A DNA stretch of 59,744 bases from Candidatus Woesebacteria bacterium GW2011_GWA1_39_21 (GTDB taxonomy: Bacteria > Patescibacteriota > Microgenomatia > UBA8517). Positions 43,474 to 51,436 of the stretch are shown here, piece by piece. The translations under genes were made by a program, and so were the position numbers. Positions within the stretch are counted from its first letter, which is position 1, and each line of letters begins with the position of its first letter. The DNA lies in NCBI GenBank assembly GCA_000993685.1, contig LBWP01000012.1:1-59744 (forward strand), in the 5' to 3' direction. The notes under the pieces were generated by a model that saw only the letters and a program-made list of their open reading frames with translations, was not told the origin of the DNA and did no database searches.

Positions 43474-43542
43474 TAGTTAAGTATATAGTAGAAGGAATTT
43501 CGTAAGTAAGACTCAAATTTTCCTATCACATGCTTTTGACAA

Positions 43543-43576
43543 AAAATTAAGGGTCAGTCATCTTACCGACCCTTAA
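43543..43576 (-). terminator. intrinsic terminator of the Crp/Fnr gene
   Basis: Stem TTAAGGGTC/GACCCTTAA, then AATTTTTTG on the minus strand, downstream of the regulator gene. Confidence 0.65.
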
Positions 43577-43651
43577 TGGTATGTTGTTTTGCTTTTATGT
43601 CTTTTCATTTTTTCATATGTCCATATAACAAAAATTCACCTTTTTTCAGTA

Positions 43652-43665
43652 ACCGCGGTTACAAT
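43652..43665. repeat. 14-bp perfect palindrome
   Basis: GTAACCGCGGTTAC, between the terminator and the end of the Crp/Fnr gene. Could be a protein-binding site; nothing else is seen in 43577-43707. Confidence 0.4.
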
Positions 43666-43707
43666 TCTCAAAAAGTATTGGCGAAAAACACACAAAAAAA
43701 TTTAGTT

Positions 43708-44385
43708 TTAAAAATTGAAATCGAGATGGGATCCATCCTCAAAAGTTTTACAGATCTCGTTTAATTTTTTTTCGTTAAAAAGTTTGAAGTACTTACCTTT
43801 TTTCGCAATCAATTTATTATCTTCCAGTTCGTTTATACATAAGGTCGCCGTTTCGCGTGTGATCCCGCTCAAATCGGCAACGTCCTGATGCGTAAGTGGA
43901 AGATCAATATGAGTGTAATTTTTAACTTTTCTTCCGAAACGTAGCCCTAAAAGTAGCAACGAAGAAACAACTTTTTGCTCAGCCGATCCACGGATTAAAA
44001 ACTGACTTCGAACAACGTACCCCTCAAGACCAGTAGACATCCTTTTTAAGAAAAATGATTGTATTTCAGGATTTTTTTCAATAAAGTCTGCAACCTTATC
44101 TTTCGCCGCTTTTCGCAAGTCCATGGCCACAAACGCCTCAAATTCACTATTGTTTTCGCGATCCGAAAGGAAGGCGCTCAGTGGAAATATTGAATAAGGT
44201 TTTAGAAAGTTCACCGTAAACTCAATCCCATTGTCATCGATAAAGAACGACCTGACAACCCCCTTTTCAATAAAATATAGATTTTCATACGCATCGTAAG
44301 CATTAAGGACAATCTCCTTTTTAGAATACGATATTTTGGGAAACCGAGAAAAAAAATTAGCCAAATCTTTTTCTTCCTGCTTCAT
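43708..44385 (-). CDS. Crp/Fnr-family transcription regulator
   Basis: 225 aa from the ATG at 44385 (MKQEEKDLANFF); another ATG at 44403 adds six residues. Cyclic-nucleotide-binding-type beta roll (about 10-120: YENLYFIEKGVVRSFFIDDNG), long dimer helix, and a C-terminal winged helix with LPLTHQDVADLSGITRETATLCINELEDNKLI, the typical Crp recognition helix. The cysteine set of Fnr oxygen sensors is not seen, nor are clear cAMP-binding residues. Close to the sod gene. Confidence 0.88.
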   Translation of the reverse strand: MKQEEKDLANFFSRFPKISYSKKEIVLNAYDAYENLYFIEKGVVRSFFIDDNGIEFTVNFLKPYSIFPLSAFLSDRENNSEFEAFVAMDLRKAAKDKVADFIEKNPEIQSFFLKRMSTGLEGYVVRSQFLIRGSAEQKVVSSLLLLGLRFGRKVKNYTHIDLPLTHQDVADLSGITRETATLCINELEDNKLIAKKGKYFKLFNEKKLNEICKTFEDGSHLDFNF

Positions 44386-44421
44386 TTGATAATATGATAA
44401 CATTAAATAATATCGATAAAT

Positions 44422-44592
44422 ATGGCAGACGTCATGAATAATTACAAATTGAACCGTTTTTTGCGAAAATACGCCCCGCATATTATCGCGGCTGTCGTTC
44501 TTCTGCTTATTTCTTTTTACGACAAATTCCTTGCAGGAATACTTCTTATTGTCTACATTGCCATAACTGTAATTTTTACGCTAAATTGGTAA
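44422..44592 (+). CDS. small two-helix membrane protein
   Basis: 56 aa starting MADVMNNYKLNRFLRKYAPH, then two hydrophobic helices separated by FYDKF (IIAAVVLLLISFY and AGILLIVYIAITVIFTL). Divergent from the Crp/Fnr gene. No family recognised; the hydrophobic pattern and basic-inside N-terminus argue for a real protein. Confidence 0.55.
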   Translation: MADVMNNYKLNRFLRKYAPHIIAAVVLLLISFYDKFLAGILLIVYIAITVIFTLNW

Positions 44593-44731
44593 ATTTAAGC
44601 TGAAAAATTAGATAGTAAAAATTTGCAAGGCACCCCAAAAATAATTTACCCTCCAACATGAAGCGAAAAACAGCAGTTACGTACCTGTTACGCTTTGTAG
44701 CGTTTTATCTGATTTAATTATGAGAAGCTTT

Positions 44732-44833
44732 TTAAACAACGAAACTGACAATTCCAATTAAGACAACAAAAAACGCAGTAAAAGAAAAAAACATCACCAG
44801 ATAAAAAGCTTCTTCACCTCCAATACTATGCAT
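44732..44833 (-). CDS. possible 33-aa single-span peptide
   Basis: MHSIGGEEAFYLVMFFSF followed by an all-hydrophobic helix. No good ribosome site. It lies in the 330-bp gap before sod, which otherwise shows nothing I can support. Confidence 0.3.
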   Translation of the reverse strand: MHSIGGEEAFYLVMFFSFTAFFVVLIGIVSFVV

Positions 44834-44925
44834 AAAACGTAAAGGGCAGGAAGTAAAAAAGGGAAAACCAATTCATGTGAGGAATTGTAGTTTATATTAC
44901 AGATTTATCTTCCGCAAGTGGGAAA

Positions 44926-45543
44926 ATGAGTAACGTTATGTACAAATTACCCAATTTGGAATATACCTACGACGCGCTCGAACCTTATATTGATAAGGAA
45001 ACGATGGTGATTCATCATGACAAACATCATCAAGGCTACCTTAATAATTTAAACGACATTTTGAAGGAAAACCCTAAATTGCAAACAGTTGATCCCGAAA
45101 ACATATTTTCAAATCTTTCCAAAGTCCCGGAAGATGTCAAACAAAAGTTTATCAATAACGCTGGAGGGTTTGTAAACCACAATCTTTTTTGGAAAACATT
45201 TTCCCCCAAAACAACTACGCCCGACGGAAGTTTTAAAAACCTTATTGATGCAACATTTGGGGCGATTGACAACCTCAAACAAAAAATCTCTGATGCTGCG
45301 CTTTCACAGTTCGGAAGTGGCTGGGGTTGGCTTGTTGTTGACTCGGGAAAATTGGAGGTTATAAAAACGGCGAATCAGGACTCGCCACTTCTGCAAAATA
45401 AAACGCCGCTTTTCGGAATCGACGTTTGGGAACATGCATATTATCTGAAATACCAAAACCGCAGAGCTGATTATATTTCCGCAATTTGGAATGTTGTAAA
45501 TTGGGAGTATCTTTCCTCATTATTTGAAAAAAGTGTAAAATAA
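44926..45543 (+). CDS. sod: Fe/Mn superoxide dismutase
   Basis: 205 aa. Converts superoxide to hydrogen peroxide and oxygen. Metal ligands: His in MVIHHDKHHQGYL (about 29), His in GGFVNHNLFWKTF, Asp and His in GIDVWEHAYYLKYQNRRADY. Metal choice cannot be read with confidence. No signal peptide. With MsrA and MsrB it points to regular oxygen exposure, and the nearby Crp/Fnr gene may control it (positional inference). Confidence 0.95.
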   Translation: MSNVMYKLPNLEYTYDALEPYIDKETMVIHHDKHHQGYLNNLNDILKENPKLQTVDPENIFSNLSKVPEDVKQKFINNAGGFVNHNLFWKTFSPKTTTPDGSFKNLIDATFGAIDNLKQKISDAALSQFGSGWGWLVVDSGKLEVIKTANQDSPLLQNKTPLFGIDVWEHAYYLKYQNRRADYISAIWNVVNWEYLSSLFEKSVK

Positions 45544-45574
45544 AGCACCTGCCTTTCGATACTTCGTAAGTACT

Positions 45575-46411
45575 ATGAGCAGAGAAAATGATCGTAGAAA
45601 ATTTCTAACTTGGGCAACTTTCGGTGTTGGTGGATTTGCGCTTGCAGCTTGCACAAAAAATCCTCAACAAATTGAGGAGGGTGTCACCAAAACATTACAG
45701 TGGCTTGAAAAAACTGCGGAAGCTCTCGAAAAAGATAAACAACTTCTACAAGCTTCACAAACCTCCCAAGCAAGACCGACACAAAAACCATCACCCTTAT
45801 CCCCAACAGCAGGAATTCGCACCGCAAGTCAAACTGCTTCTCCAATACCAAAAAACACCGGTATCAACCCTGTTACAAAAGAAACTTTAACTCCAACAGC
45901 CAATCTTGATCAGAATATTCTGTCTGAAATTCGTGCAGCAAGAGGTGGCGAAGCACTGAGTTTGGAGCAACCTTTGATATCCTGGGTCATCAAAATACCA
46001 AGACCATTTACCTCAGATGCAGTTTATGCTGTAATCGCGGTAAACCAGAATGGGGAGCAAAAAGGCGCAGCCGTTATCGATAATTTTGACTGCGGTTTGG
46101 AAAAACTTCAAGACACCGGAAAACTTGGCGAACCGTTCGGTTCCAACAAATCTCCAGCGATCAGCGGGCTTTGGAAACCCGACATTCGTTTCAATAACAT
46201 TAAAGGAGAAATGTTTGTCGAGGCGTCCATCGGCGTCCCTGCGGTTGTTACAGGAACTTCCTATCAATTTTCAGAAAAAGAACAAGCACTTAACTGTCCC
46301 AAAAAATCAGTATTTTCAAACCCCGGCAGCGTACCAGAAAAACTTGGCCAACAAACAGGAAAGCTTATACGCAACTTGGTTAACGGTTTTGAATCGGGTT
46401 ACTTCCATTAA
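45575..46411 (+). CDS. secreted protein with Tat-like signal and possible lipobox
   Basis: 278 aa. The N-terminus has twin arginines (ENDRRKFLTWATFGVGG) and continues to ALAAC, which reads as a Tat signal ending in a lipobox with Cys at about 26. A Pro/Thr/Gln-rich linker (about 70-110) precedes a C-terminal domain (ISWVIKIPRPFTSDAVYAVIAVNQ, SGLWKPDIRFNN) of unknown fold. Tat genes are not in the window, so the signal type is uncertain. Follows sod by 31 bp. Confidence 0.65.
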   Translation: MSRENDRRKFLTWATFGVGGFALAACTKNPQQIEEGVTKTLQWLEKTAEALEKDKQLLQASQTSQARPTQKPSPLSPTAGIRTASQTASPIPKNTGINPVTKETLTPTANLDQNILSEIRAARGGEALSLEQPLISWVIKIPRPFTSDAVYAVIAVNQNGEQKGAAVIDNFDCGLEKLQDTGKLGEPFGSNKSPAISGLWKPDIRFNNIKGEMFVEASIGVPAVVTGTSYQFSEKEQALNCPKKSVFSNPGSVPEKLGQQTGKLIRNLVNGFESGYFH

Positions 46412-46422
46412 CTTTCTAAGTT

Positions 46423-48078
46423 TCAGTTCGGGATTTCAATTACCTCATCCCTTTTTTCTTTAACGAAAACGTTCCATTCTTCAAAAATCCTGATCACGTT
46501 TTTAAGTGGCGCTTCGAACAAAAAATCCATAATCAAAATAAAAAAATTAAATCTCTGAAGACCTTGTGACAAAAGTGACCCGACGTTGATAAAAGGCATC
46601 GTAATCAAAGAAAATAAATGCGAAAGTAAACCTTCCCTTTCACCGGCAACATTTAACTCCGTTGCTGTATAGCGAACCCTGTAAGCAAACAACAAAACCA
46701 AAGAGGAAAAGAAAAAAAATATCGTCGCGCTTAAAACGTTAAATCCAAGCTGCACAAGAACAAGTCCGATACTCGAAAAGATCAAAAAGAAGATAAAAAT
46801 ATAAAATGCCAAAAATACACGAGACAAGATGTACCCCACCTTCTGCCTTTCAAGGGAGAAGCTTATCTTTTCAACATCGTCGTCTTTGTAAACAAAACTT
46901 TTTACAACTTGGGTAATTCTCTTTGTGTTTTCCTCACCGGGTTTTTTAATTGTCGTACCAATGATAAACATCAACAGTGGCGAAAAGACCAGGTTGATTG
47001 TTAACGTCAGGTAGTTTAGCTCTTTGTTGACAAAAACTTCGTATGGAATTTCGATAACCAACGCAAGAAGTGCCTTGGTAAGAAAAATATAGATTATACT
47101 GCGGATAACGCCACGTCTGATTCTTGACCCGATTTTCGAATAACGCGCTTGGCAAATTTTTTGCAGCGCGTTTTCAAGTTTCTCCGGATCGGAAACAATT
47201 CGTTTGGCTTTCTTGTAATCTTTATCAATCAATTCCTTTAATACCAAAAAAGCCGGCAACTGGCGTTGCACAAAACGAAACATTCTTGGTTGATATGAAG
47301 AATTCAACTGACTTTCAATTTTGTCCCTAATTTCAAACAACCGCTCGTTTAAACTATCGACTTTGTCCGACTTCAGACCTTCCCAAGCCGGAAGGTAGGC
47401 ATTTAGCAATCTAAAACGAATCCACGCTTTATCCGATTTGTTCAAACTCCGATGAATGGCAATAAACATCTGAGTATCCCTGTCCTTTGCAGAAAGGTTG
47501 TGACCTTCCCAAATAAATCTATTTCTAAACCAGGAAAATACTTCAAAATTCAAGCTTTCCTTAATGTAGATTCCTGGGTCAATAATCTCTTCTATTTCGC
47601 TCGACAATACTCCTAAAAACCAGTTTGAGTTTTCCTCGAAAGCCTTTCCGTCAAATTTTGAGTCAACAAACGCAAACAGGCGCAGGTATTTCTCGATCAC
47701 AAGGTGTATTTCACTAATTTTGCTTTTCGGTATCGAAGCATTATTGAGATACCTCGCCCAAATAAGTTCTTTAAGAAGATTTTCCGACAGCTTTTGGACG
47801 TCACCAGTTTTTTTCTCCCATATTTGTCTCTTTAAGATCCGTTCAATTGCGTTTCTCCGCAACAGGTGGTCACCCTTGTAGTCAAGCGTGTTCCGAATTC
47901 TTTCGTACAAAAAGGCGATCGACCCCAAAATTTGACTTACCTTAAAATTCGATTCTATCAACTCCTTTCTTTTTAATTTATCAACGCTTTCATAGGCTGA
48001 AAGAAGCCGGATAACTTCACCGCTTAACAACATCGAATCAACCACTGTAACCGAATCCTTCTGAATAGGCTCCTTCAT
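46423..48078 (-). CDS. large membrane protein, unknown
   Basis: 551 aa. The first 310 residues are soluble, helical and charged; then four to six transmembrane helices between about 325 and 520 (for example FLAFYIFIFFLIFSSIGLVL) and a short cytoplasmic tail. No recognised domain. The -10 box TATAAT (48085-48090) is six bases before the ATG. Convergent with the Tat-like secreted protein and divergent from the phosphorylase. Confidence 0.7.
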   Translation of the reverse strand: MKEPIQKDSVTVVDSMLLSGEVIRLLSAYESVDKLKRKELIESNFKVSQILGSIAFLYERIRNTLDYKGDHLLRRNAIERILKRQIWEKKTGDVQKLSENLLKELIWARYLNNASIPKSKISEIHLVIEKYLRLFAFVDSKFDGKAFEENSNWFLGVLSSEIEEIIDPGIYIKESLNFEVFSWFRNRFIWEGHNLSAKDRDTQMFIAIHRSLNKSDKAWIRFRLLNAYLPAWEGLKSDKVDSLNERLFEIRDKIESQLNSSYQPRMFRFVQRQLPAFLVLKELIDKDYKKAKRIVSDPEKLENALQKICQARYSKIGSRIRRGVIRSIIYIFLTKALLALVIEIPYEVFVNKELNYLTLTINLVFSPLLMFIIGTTIKKPGEENTKRITQVVKSFVYKDDDVEKISFSLERQKVGYILSRVFLAFYIFIFFLIFSSIGLVLVQLGFNVLSATIFFFFSSLVLLFAYRVRYTATELNVAGEREGLLSHLFSLITMPFINVGSLLSQGLQRFNFFILIMDFLFEAPLKNVIRIFEEWNVFVKEKRDEVIEIPN

Positions 48079-48084
48079 GCCGAT

Positions 48085-48090
48085 ATTATA
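48085..48090 (-). promoter_or_regulatory. -10 box of a leaderless promoter
   Basis: TATAAT on the minus strand, then ATCGGC, then ATG. Confidence 0.55.
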
Positions 48091-48166
48091 CTACCAGTAT
48101 CGTAAATAAACTTACAGCTTAATCGATCTTGTTTATCAAAACGCTTTATAATGATAAATTTATAGT

Positions 48167-49810
48167 ATGTCTAGTTCTGCCCAAAGTTCTCCGGTTGCAT
48201 ACCTTTGTAACGAATTTGGAATCGATAGCGACCTACCAACATACTCCGGAGGACTTGGTGTTTTAGCTGCAGATCTTATCAGCGAAGCGGCTGATCAAGA
48301 TTTTCCAATGGTCGGAGTCGGAATTTTGTACAAAGGAAAAGAATTCGTCCAGCACGTAACAAGTGACGGAACAGAAGAACAAAGAGATTCGCAGTTCGAC
48401 CATGATACATCATTCTTACGACAAACTACAATTAAAGGAAAACCTCTGATAATTAAACTTGCTTTCGACTCAGAGGAAGTTTTAATCAAATCCTACCATA
48501 TCAGACTCGGCGAACACGTTGTTTTATATTTCCTTTCAACCGACGTTGACGGAAATCCACCCGAGTGGGTTTCCGATATGGACGCCTTATACAGAGGAGA
48601 CAATAATTCGCAAATTCGACAGCAAATCATTCTCGGCATCGGTGGGGTACGCCTTCTTGAAGCTCTTGGAGTTAGCCCGTCAATTTATCATATTAACGAG
48701 GGCAGACCCGGTTTTATCATATGGGAAATCACTAAAAATATAATGCAAAAAGAGGAGCTAACTTTTGAAGATGCTTGGAATAAAGCCAAACATAAAATCG
48801 TTTACACCAATCATACGCTAGTAAGGGCAGGCAATCTCGAATACCCTGTCGAATGTGTCAGAAATTGGGCTAAACATTTTTCTGACGACCTCGGCGTCGA
48901 CGTTGACCGCTTGATCAAAGATGGTTTGATTAATCCACAAACCTTCAGCATCACACTTTTTGCACTCAACGTCTCATCAAAACGAAACGCCGTAAGTAAA
49001 GTTCATTTGGAAAACTCCAGAAACGCATGGTCGCAATATGATTGGGAATATGTCACAAACGGCATTTATCTTCCCAGATGGCAAGATAGTGACTACCGAA
49101 ATACCAACCTCAGTGACAGGGAAATTTGGGACCTTCATATGTCGAAAAAAATTGAACTTTCAAAAACAGTTTTACAAAGAACGGGTGTTGCTTATGATCC
49201 AAATAAATTAGTAATTACTTGGTCCAGAAGACTGGCGGACTACAAACAACCAAGGGTGATCTTTTCTGACATCAAACGACTTTACGACATTGTCCAAAAG
49301 CCCGGTAGGCAGGTACAAATTCTATTCTCTGGAAATTCACACTCGGCAGACCCTAATGCAAAAAACATCATCGAAGAAATAATCAAAATCATGTCTACCG
49401 TTCTTTCAGGGTCAGCAATTTTCATTCCCAACTATAACATCTCACTCGCTAATCATCTCACGTCGGGGTCTGATGTTTGGCTCAACACCCCCAAGGGTAA
49501 CCTTGAAGCAAGCGGAACTTCTGGAATGAAGGCAATATCAAACGGAGTACTAAATTGTACAGTACTCGACGGTTGGACATACGAAGTTGATTGGAAAGAC
49601 ATCGGCTGGGTACTTGATAAAGACAATATAGCAGAGGATTTCTACACCAAACTGGAAAATGAAATCGCGCCTCTGTATTACGAGAGAAATCAAAATGGAA
49701 TCCCTGAAAAATGGATCCAAAAGATGAGAAAATCAATACAAATTTCTAACAGCTTCTCATCGGGACGAGTTTTACAGGAATACAAAAATAAAATATACGG
49801 ATTAACTTAA
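48167..49810 (+). CDS. glgP: alpha-glucan (glycogen/starch) phosphorylase, short form
   Basis: 547 aa, the shorter alpha-glucan phosphorylase type rather than the 800-residue muscle/MalP type. Releases glucose-1-phosphate from alpha-1,4-glucans. N-terminal CNEFGIDSDLPTYSGGLGVLAADL, central VITWSRRLADYKQPR, phosphate-site FSGNSHSADPNAK, and the PLP-binding segment EASGTSGMKAISNG with its Lys. A TATAAT box lies 14 bases upstream of the ATG. No glycogen synthase or debranching gene is nearby. Confidence 0.92.
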   Translation: MSSSAQSSPVAYLCNEFGIDSDLPTYSGGLGVLAADLISEAADQDFPMVGVGILYKGKEFVQHVTSDGTEEQRDSQFDHDTSFLRQTTIKGKPLIIKLAFDSEEVLIKSYHIRLGEHVVLYFLSTDVDGNPPEWVSDMDALYRGDNNSQIRQQIILGIGGVRLLEALGVSPSIYHINEGRPGFIIWEITKNIMQKEELTFEDAWNKAKHKIVYTNHTLVRAGNLEYPVECVRNWAKHFSDDLGVDVDRLIKDGLINPQTFSITLFALNVSSKRNAVSKVHLENSRNAWSQYDWEYVTNGIYLPRWQDSDYRNTNLSDREIWDLHMSKKIELSKTVLQRTGVAYDPNKLVITWSRRLADYKQPRVIFSDIKRLYDIVQKPGRQVQILFSGNSHSADPNAKNIIEEIIKIMSTVLSGSAIFIPNYNISLANHLTSGSDVWLNTPKGNLEASGTSGMKAISNGVLNCTVLDGWTYEVDWKDIGWVLDKDNIAEDFYTKLENEIAPLYYERNQNGIPEKWIQKMRKSIQISNSFSSGRVLQEYKNKIYGLT

Positions 49811-50212
49811 GTGCTGTTTAACCTTCTTTACAACCTCTTCAGGGGTCTGCATTGCTTTGATCAAATAATCTAAAGCCCCTAAATTCATCACTCGGTCTTT
49901 TTCTTCCTGTTCAGCAAGATTGGTTAAAGCGATGACTTTTATCGTTTTACCTTTTGCATCGCTTCGCAGCTGTGTTAGAAGCTCAACACCAGAAAGGCGT
50001 GGAAGCATCAGATCTAAAAGAATAATATCTACTTTACTTGATAACGCTAAATGGAGACCGTCTTCCCCATTGACAGCAGTTAAAACATTAAACCCCTCAA
50101 ATTTAAACTTCTCCGAATACATCTTACTAAGTACCGGATCGTCCTCTATTAGTAAAATTGTCGGAATTTTTCCCAAATCAACCTGATCTTGTTGGACATT
50201 TTGTTGTGGCAT
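49802..50212 (-). CDS. single-domain response regulator
   Basis: 136 aa, receiver domain only. Acidic pair in LLIEDDPVLSK, phospho-acceptor Asp in IILLDLMLPRLSG, Thr in IALTNLA and Lys in YLIKAMQ. No output domain, so it must act by protein contact or as a phosphate carrier. It ends inside the convergent phosphorylase gene (9-bp overlap) and is a close relative of the receiver at 50913. Confidence 0.92.
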   Translation of the reverse strand: MPQQNVQQDQVDLGKIPTILLIEDDPVLSKMYSEKFKFEGFNVLTAVNGEDGLHLALSSKVDIILLDLMLPRLSGVELLTQLRSDAKGKTIKVIALTNLAEQEEKDRVMNLGALDYLIKAMQTPEEVVKKVKQHLS

Positions 50213-50267
50213 TGTTACATACCATCATAATGCAAAAAGCAGTATCTTTTCAATTACAAAGAAAGAC

Positions 50268-50296
50268 TTGTGAATATCTGAACTAATAAATATAAT
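50268..50296 (+). promoter_or_regulatory. leaderless sigma-70-type promoter
   Basis: TTGTGA, 17-bp spacer, TATAAT, then ACAGTT and the ATG at 50303. Confidence 0.6.
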
Positions 50297-50302
50297 ACAG
50301 TT

Positions 50303-50905
50303 ATGAGGAAGTTTTTCGGAGTTTTCATCTTGTTTTTACTAATTATCTTTTCAGCAAAAACCGCCTCAGGTGCTGAAGGAACCTTCGAATTACGAAGCAC
50401 CGACAGCAATGGCTATAAATGCTTTGCAGCATCGCTTCAGCAACAAAATCTAAATTATAAGGTTTTGGTCTCATGTAGAAACATTATCTTTCCAGTTGAC
50501 GATACGATTTACACCTACGTGTTGTGGGCAAATCCTCAAGACGGAGGCTCCGCCATAAAACTTGGTTCAATTGGACTTGGAAGAGCTGAGTTTATCCTCA
50601 AACCGGCATTTACAAGCCTCTTTATAACCGCTGAACAAAATCCAAGTGTCAAAACACCGGCGGGAAACGTCGTAATGAAAGGCAGCATCAAACCAATCAC
50701 CTTCCTTGAAAAGCAAATAACCAGCGCAAATCAGGAGACAACAGATCAGGAGAGCGCTTCCACTGTCGAAACGCCATCGCCAACACCGGCAGGAACCTCG
50801 GTTCGGGATAGACTTTTAACGGGGTTGAAAAGAGCTGGTCTGGCATCGGGCCTTGCACTAGTTGCAATTTTAGGACTCGTTTTCGTTCTTACAAGACCAA
50901 GGTAA
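50303..50905 (+). CDS. surface protein with signal peptide and C-terminal membrane anchor
   Basis: 200 aa. Signal peptide 1-23 (FFGVFILFLLIIFSAKTASGA), a beta-rich domain (about 24-130, with two cysteines), a Thr/Ser/Pro linker, and a C-terminal helix (GLALVAILGLVFVL) ending in RPR. This is the layout of a wall-spanning, membrane-anchored surface protein. No family recognised. Set between two lone receivers on the opposite strand. Confidence 0.7.
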   Translation: MRKFFGVFILFLLIIFSAKTASGAEGTFELRSTDSNGYKCFAASLQQQNLNYKVLVSCRNIIFPVDDTIYTYVLWANPQDGGSAIKLGSIGLGRAEFILKPAFTSLFITAEQNPSVKTPAGNVVMKGSIKPITFLEKQITSANQETTDQESASTVETPSPTPAGTSVRDRLLTGLKRAGLASGLALVAILGLVFVLTRPR

Positions 50906-50912
50906 TCTATTC

Positions 50913-51335
50913 TTACGGAAGGTACTTCTTAATCACCTCAACTACTTGACCTGGAGTATAGTTTGACTTAACAAGATAATCCTTCACACCATAACTTCTA
51001 ATTTTTTCCTCGTCGTCTGAACCACTCAAATTAGTTAAAGCGATCACCGGAACATCTTTTCCCTTTTCGTCCTGCCGAAGCCTCACAAGCAGATCGATTC
51101 CAGACAATTTAGGTATTAAAATATCAAGAAGGATAAGGTCAACTTTTTGACTGACAGCATAATTCAACCCCTGAAGTCCGTCTTCTGCAATGAGAACATT
51201 ATAACCCTCAATTTCAAGCTTCTCCCTATAGATCCCGACTAAAAAGGGATCATCTTCTATCAGAAGAATTACTTTTTTACCAGGTTCTGACACCAGAGGA
51301 TTTGTCTCTGACGCAGCTTGAATATCATCCGCCAT
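50913..51335 (-). CDS. single-domain response regulator
   Basis: 140 aa. Receiver with LLIEDDPFLVG, phospho-acceptor Asp in LILLDILIPKLSG, Thr in IALTNLSG and Lys in YLVKSNYTPG. No output domain. It lies about 100 bp downstream of the large histidine kinase on the same strand, so it is the natural partner; the paralogue at 49802 may share the kinase. Confidence 0.92.
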   Translation of the reverse strand: MADDIQAASETNPLVSEPGKKVILLIEDDPFLVGIYREKLEIEGYNVLIAEDGLQGLNYAVSQKVDLILLDILIPKLSGIDLLVRLRQDEKGKDVPVIALTNLSGSDDEEKIRSYGVKDYLVKSNYTPGQVVEVIKKYLP

Positions 51336-51436
51336 GTCTGAAATTTATTATAGCAAGCGTAAAATAAAATGCCATATTCGTTTTACGCGCAGGTATATAA
51401 TCTCTTACATATTTTACTAATTTAAGTAAGAGGAGT

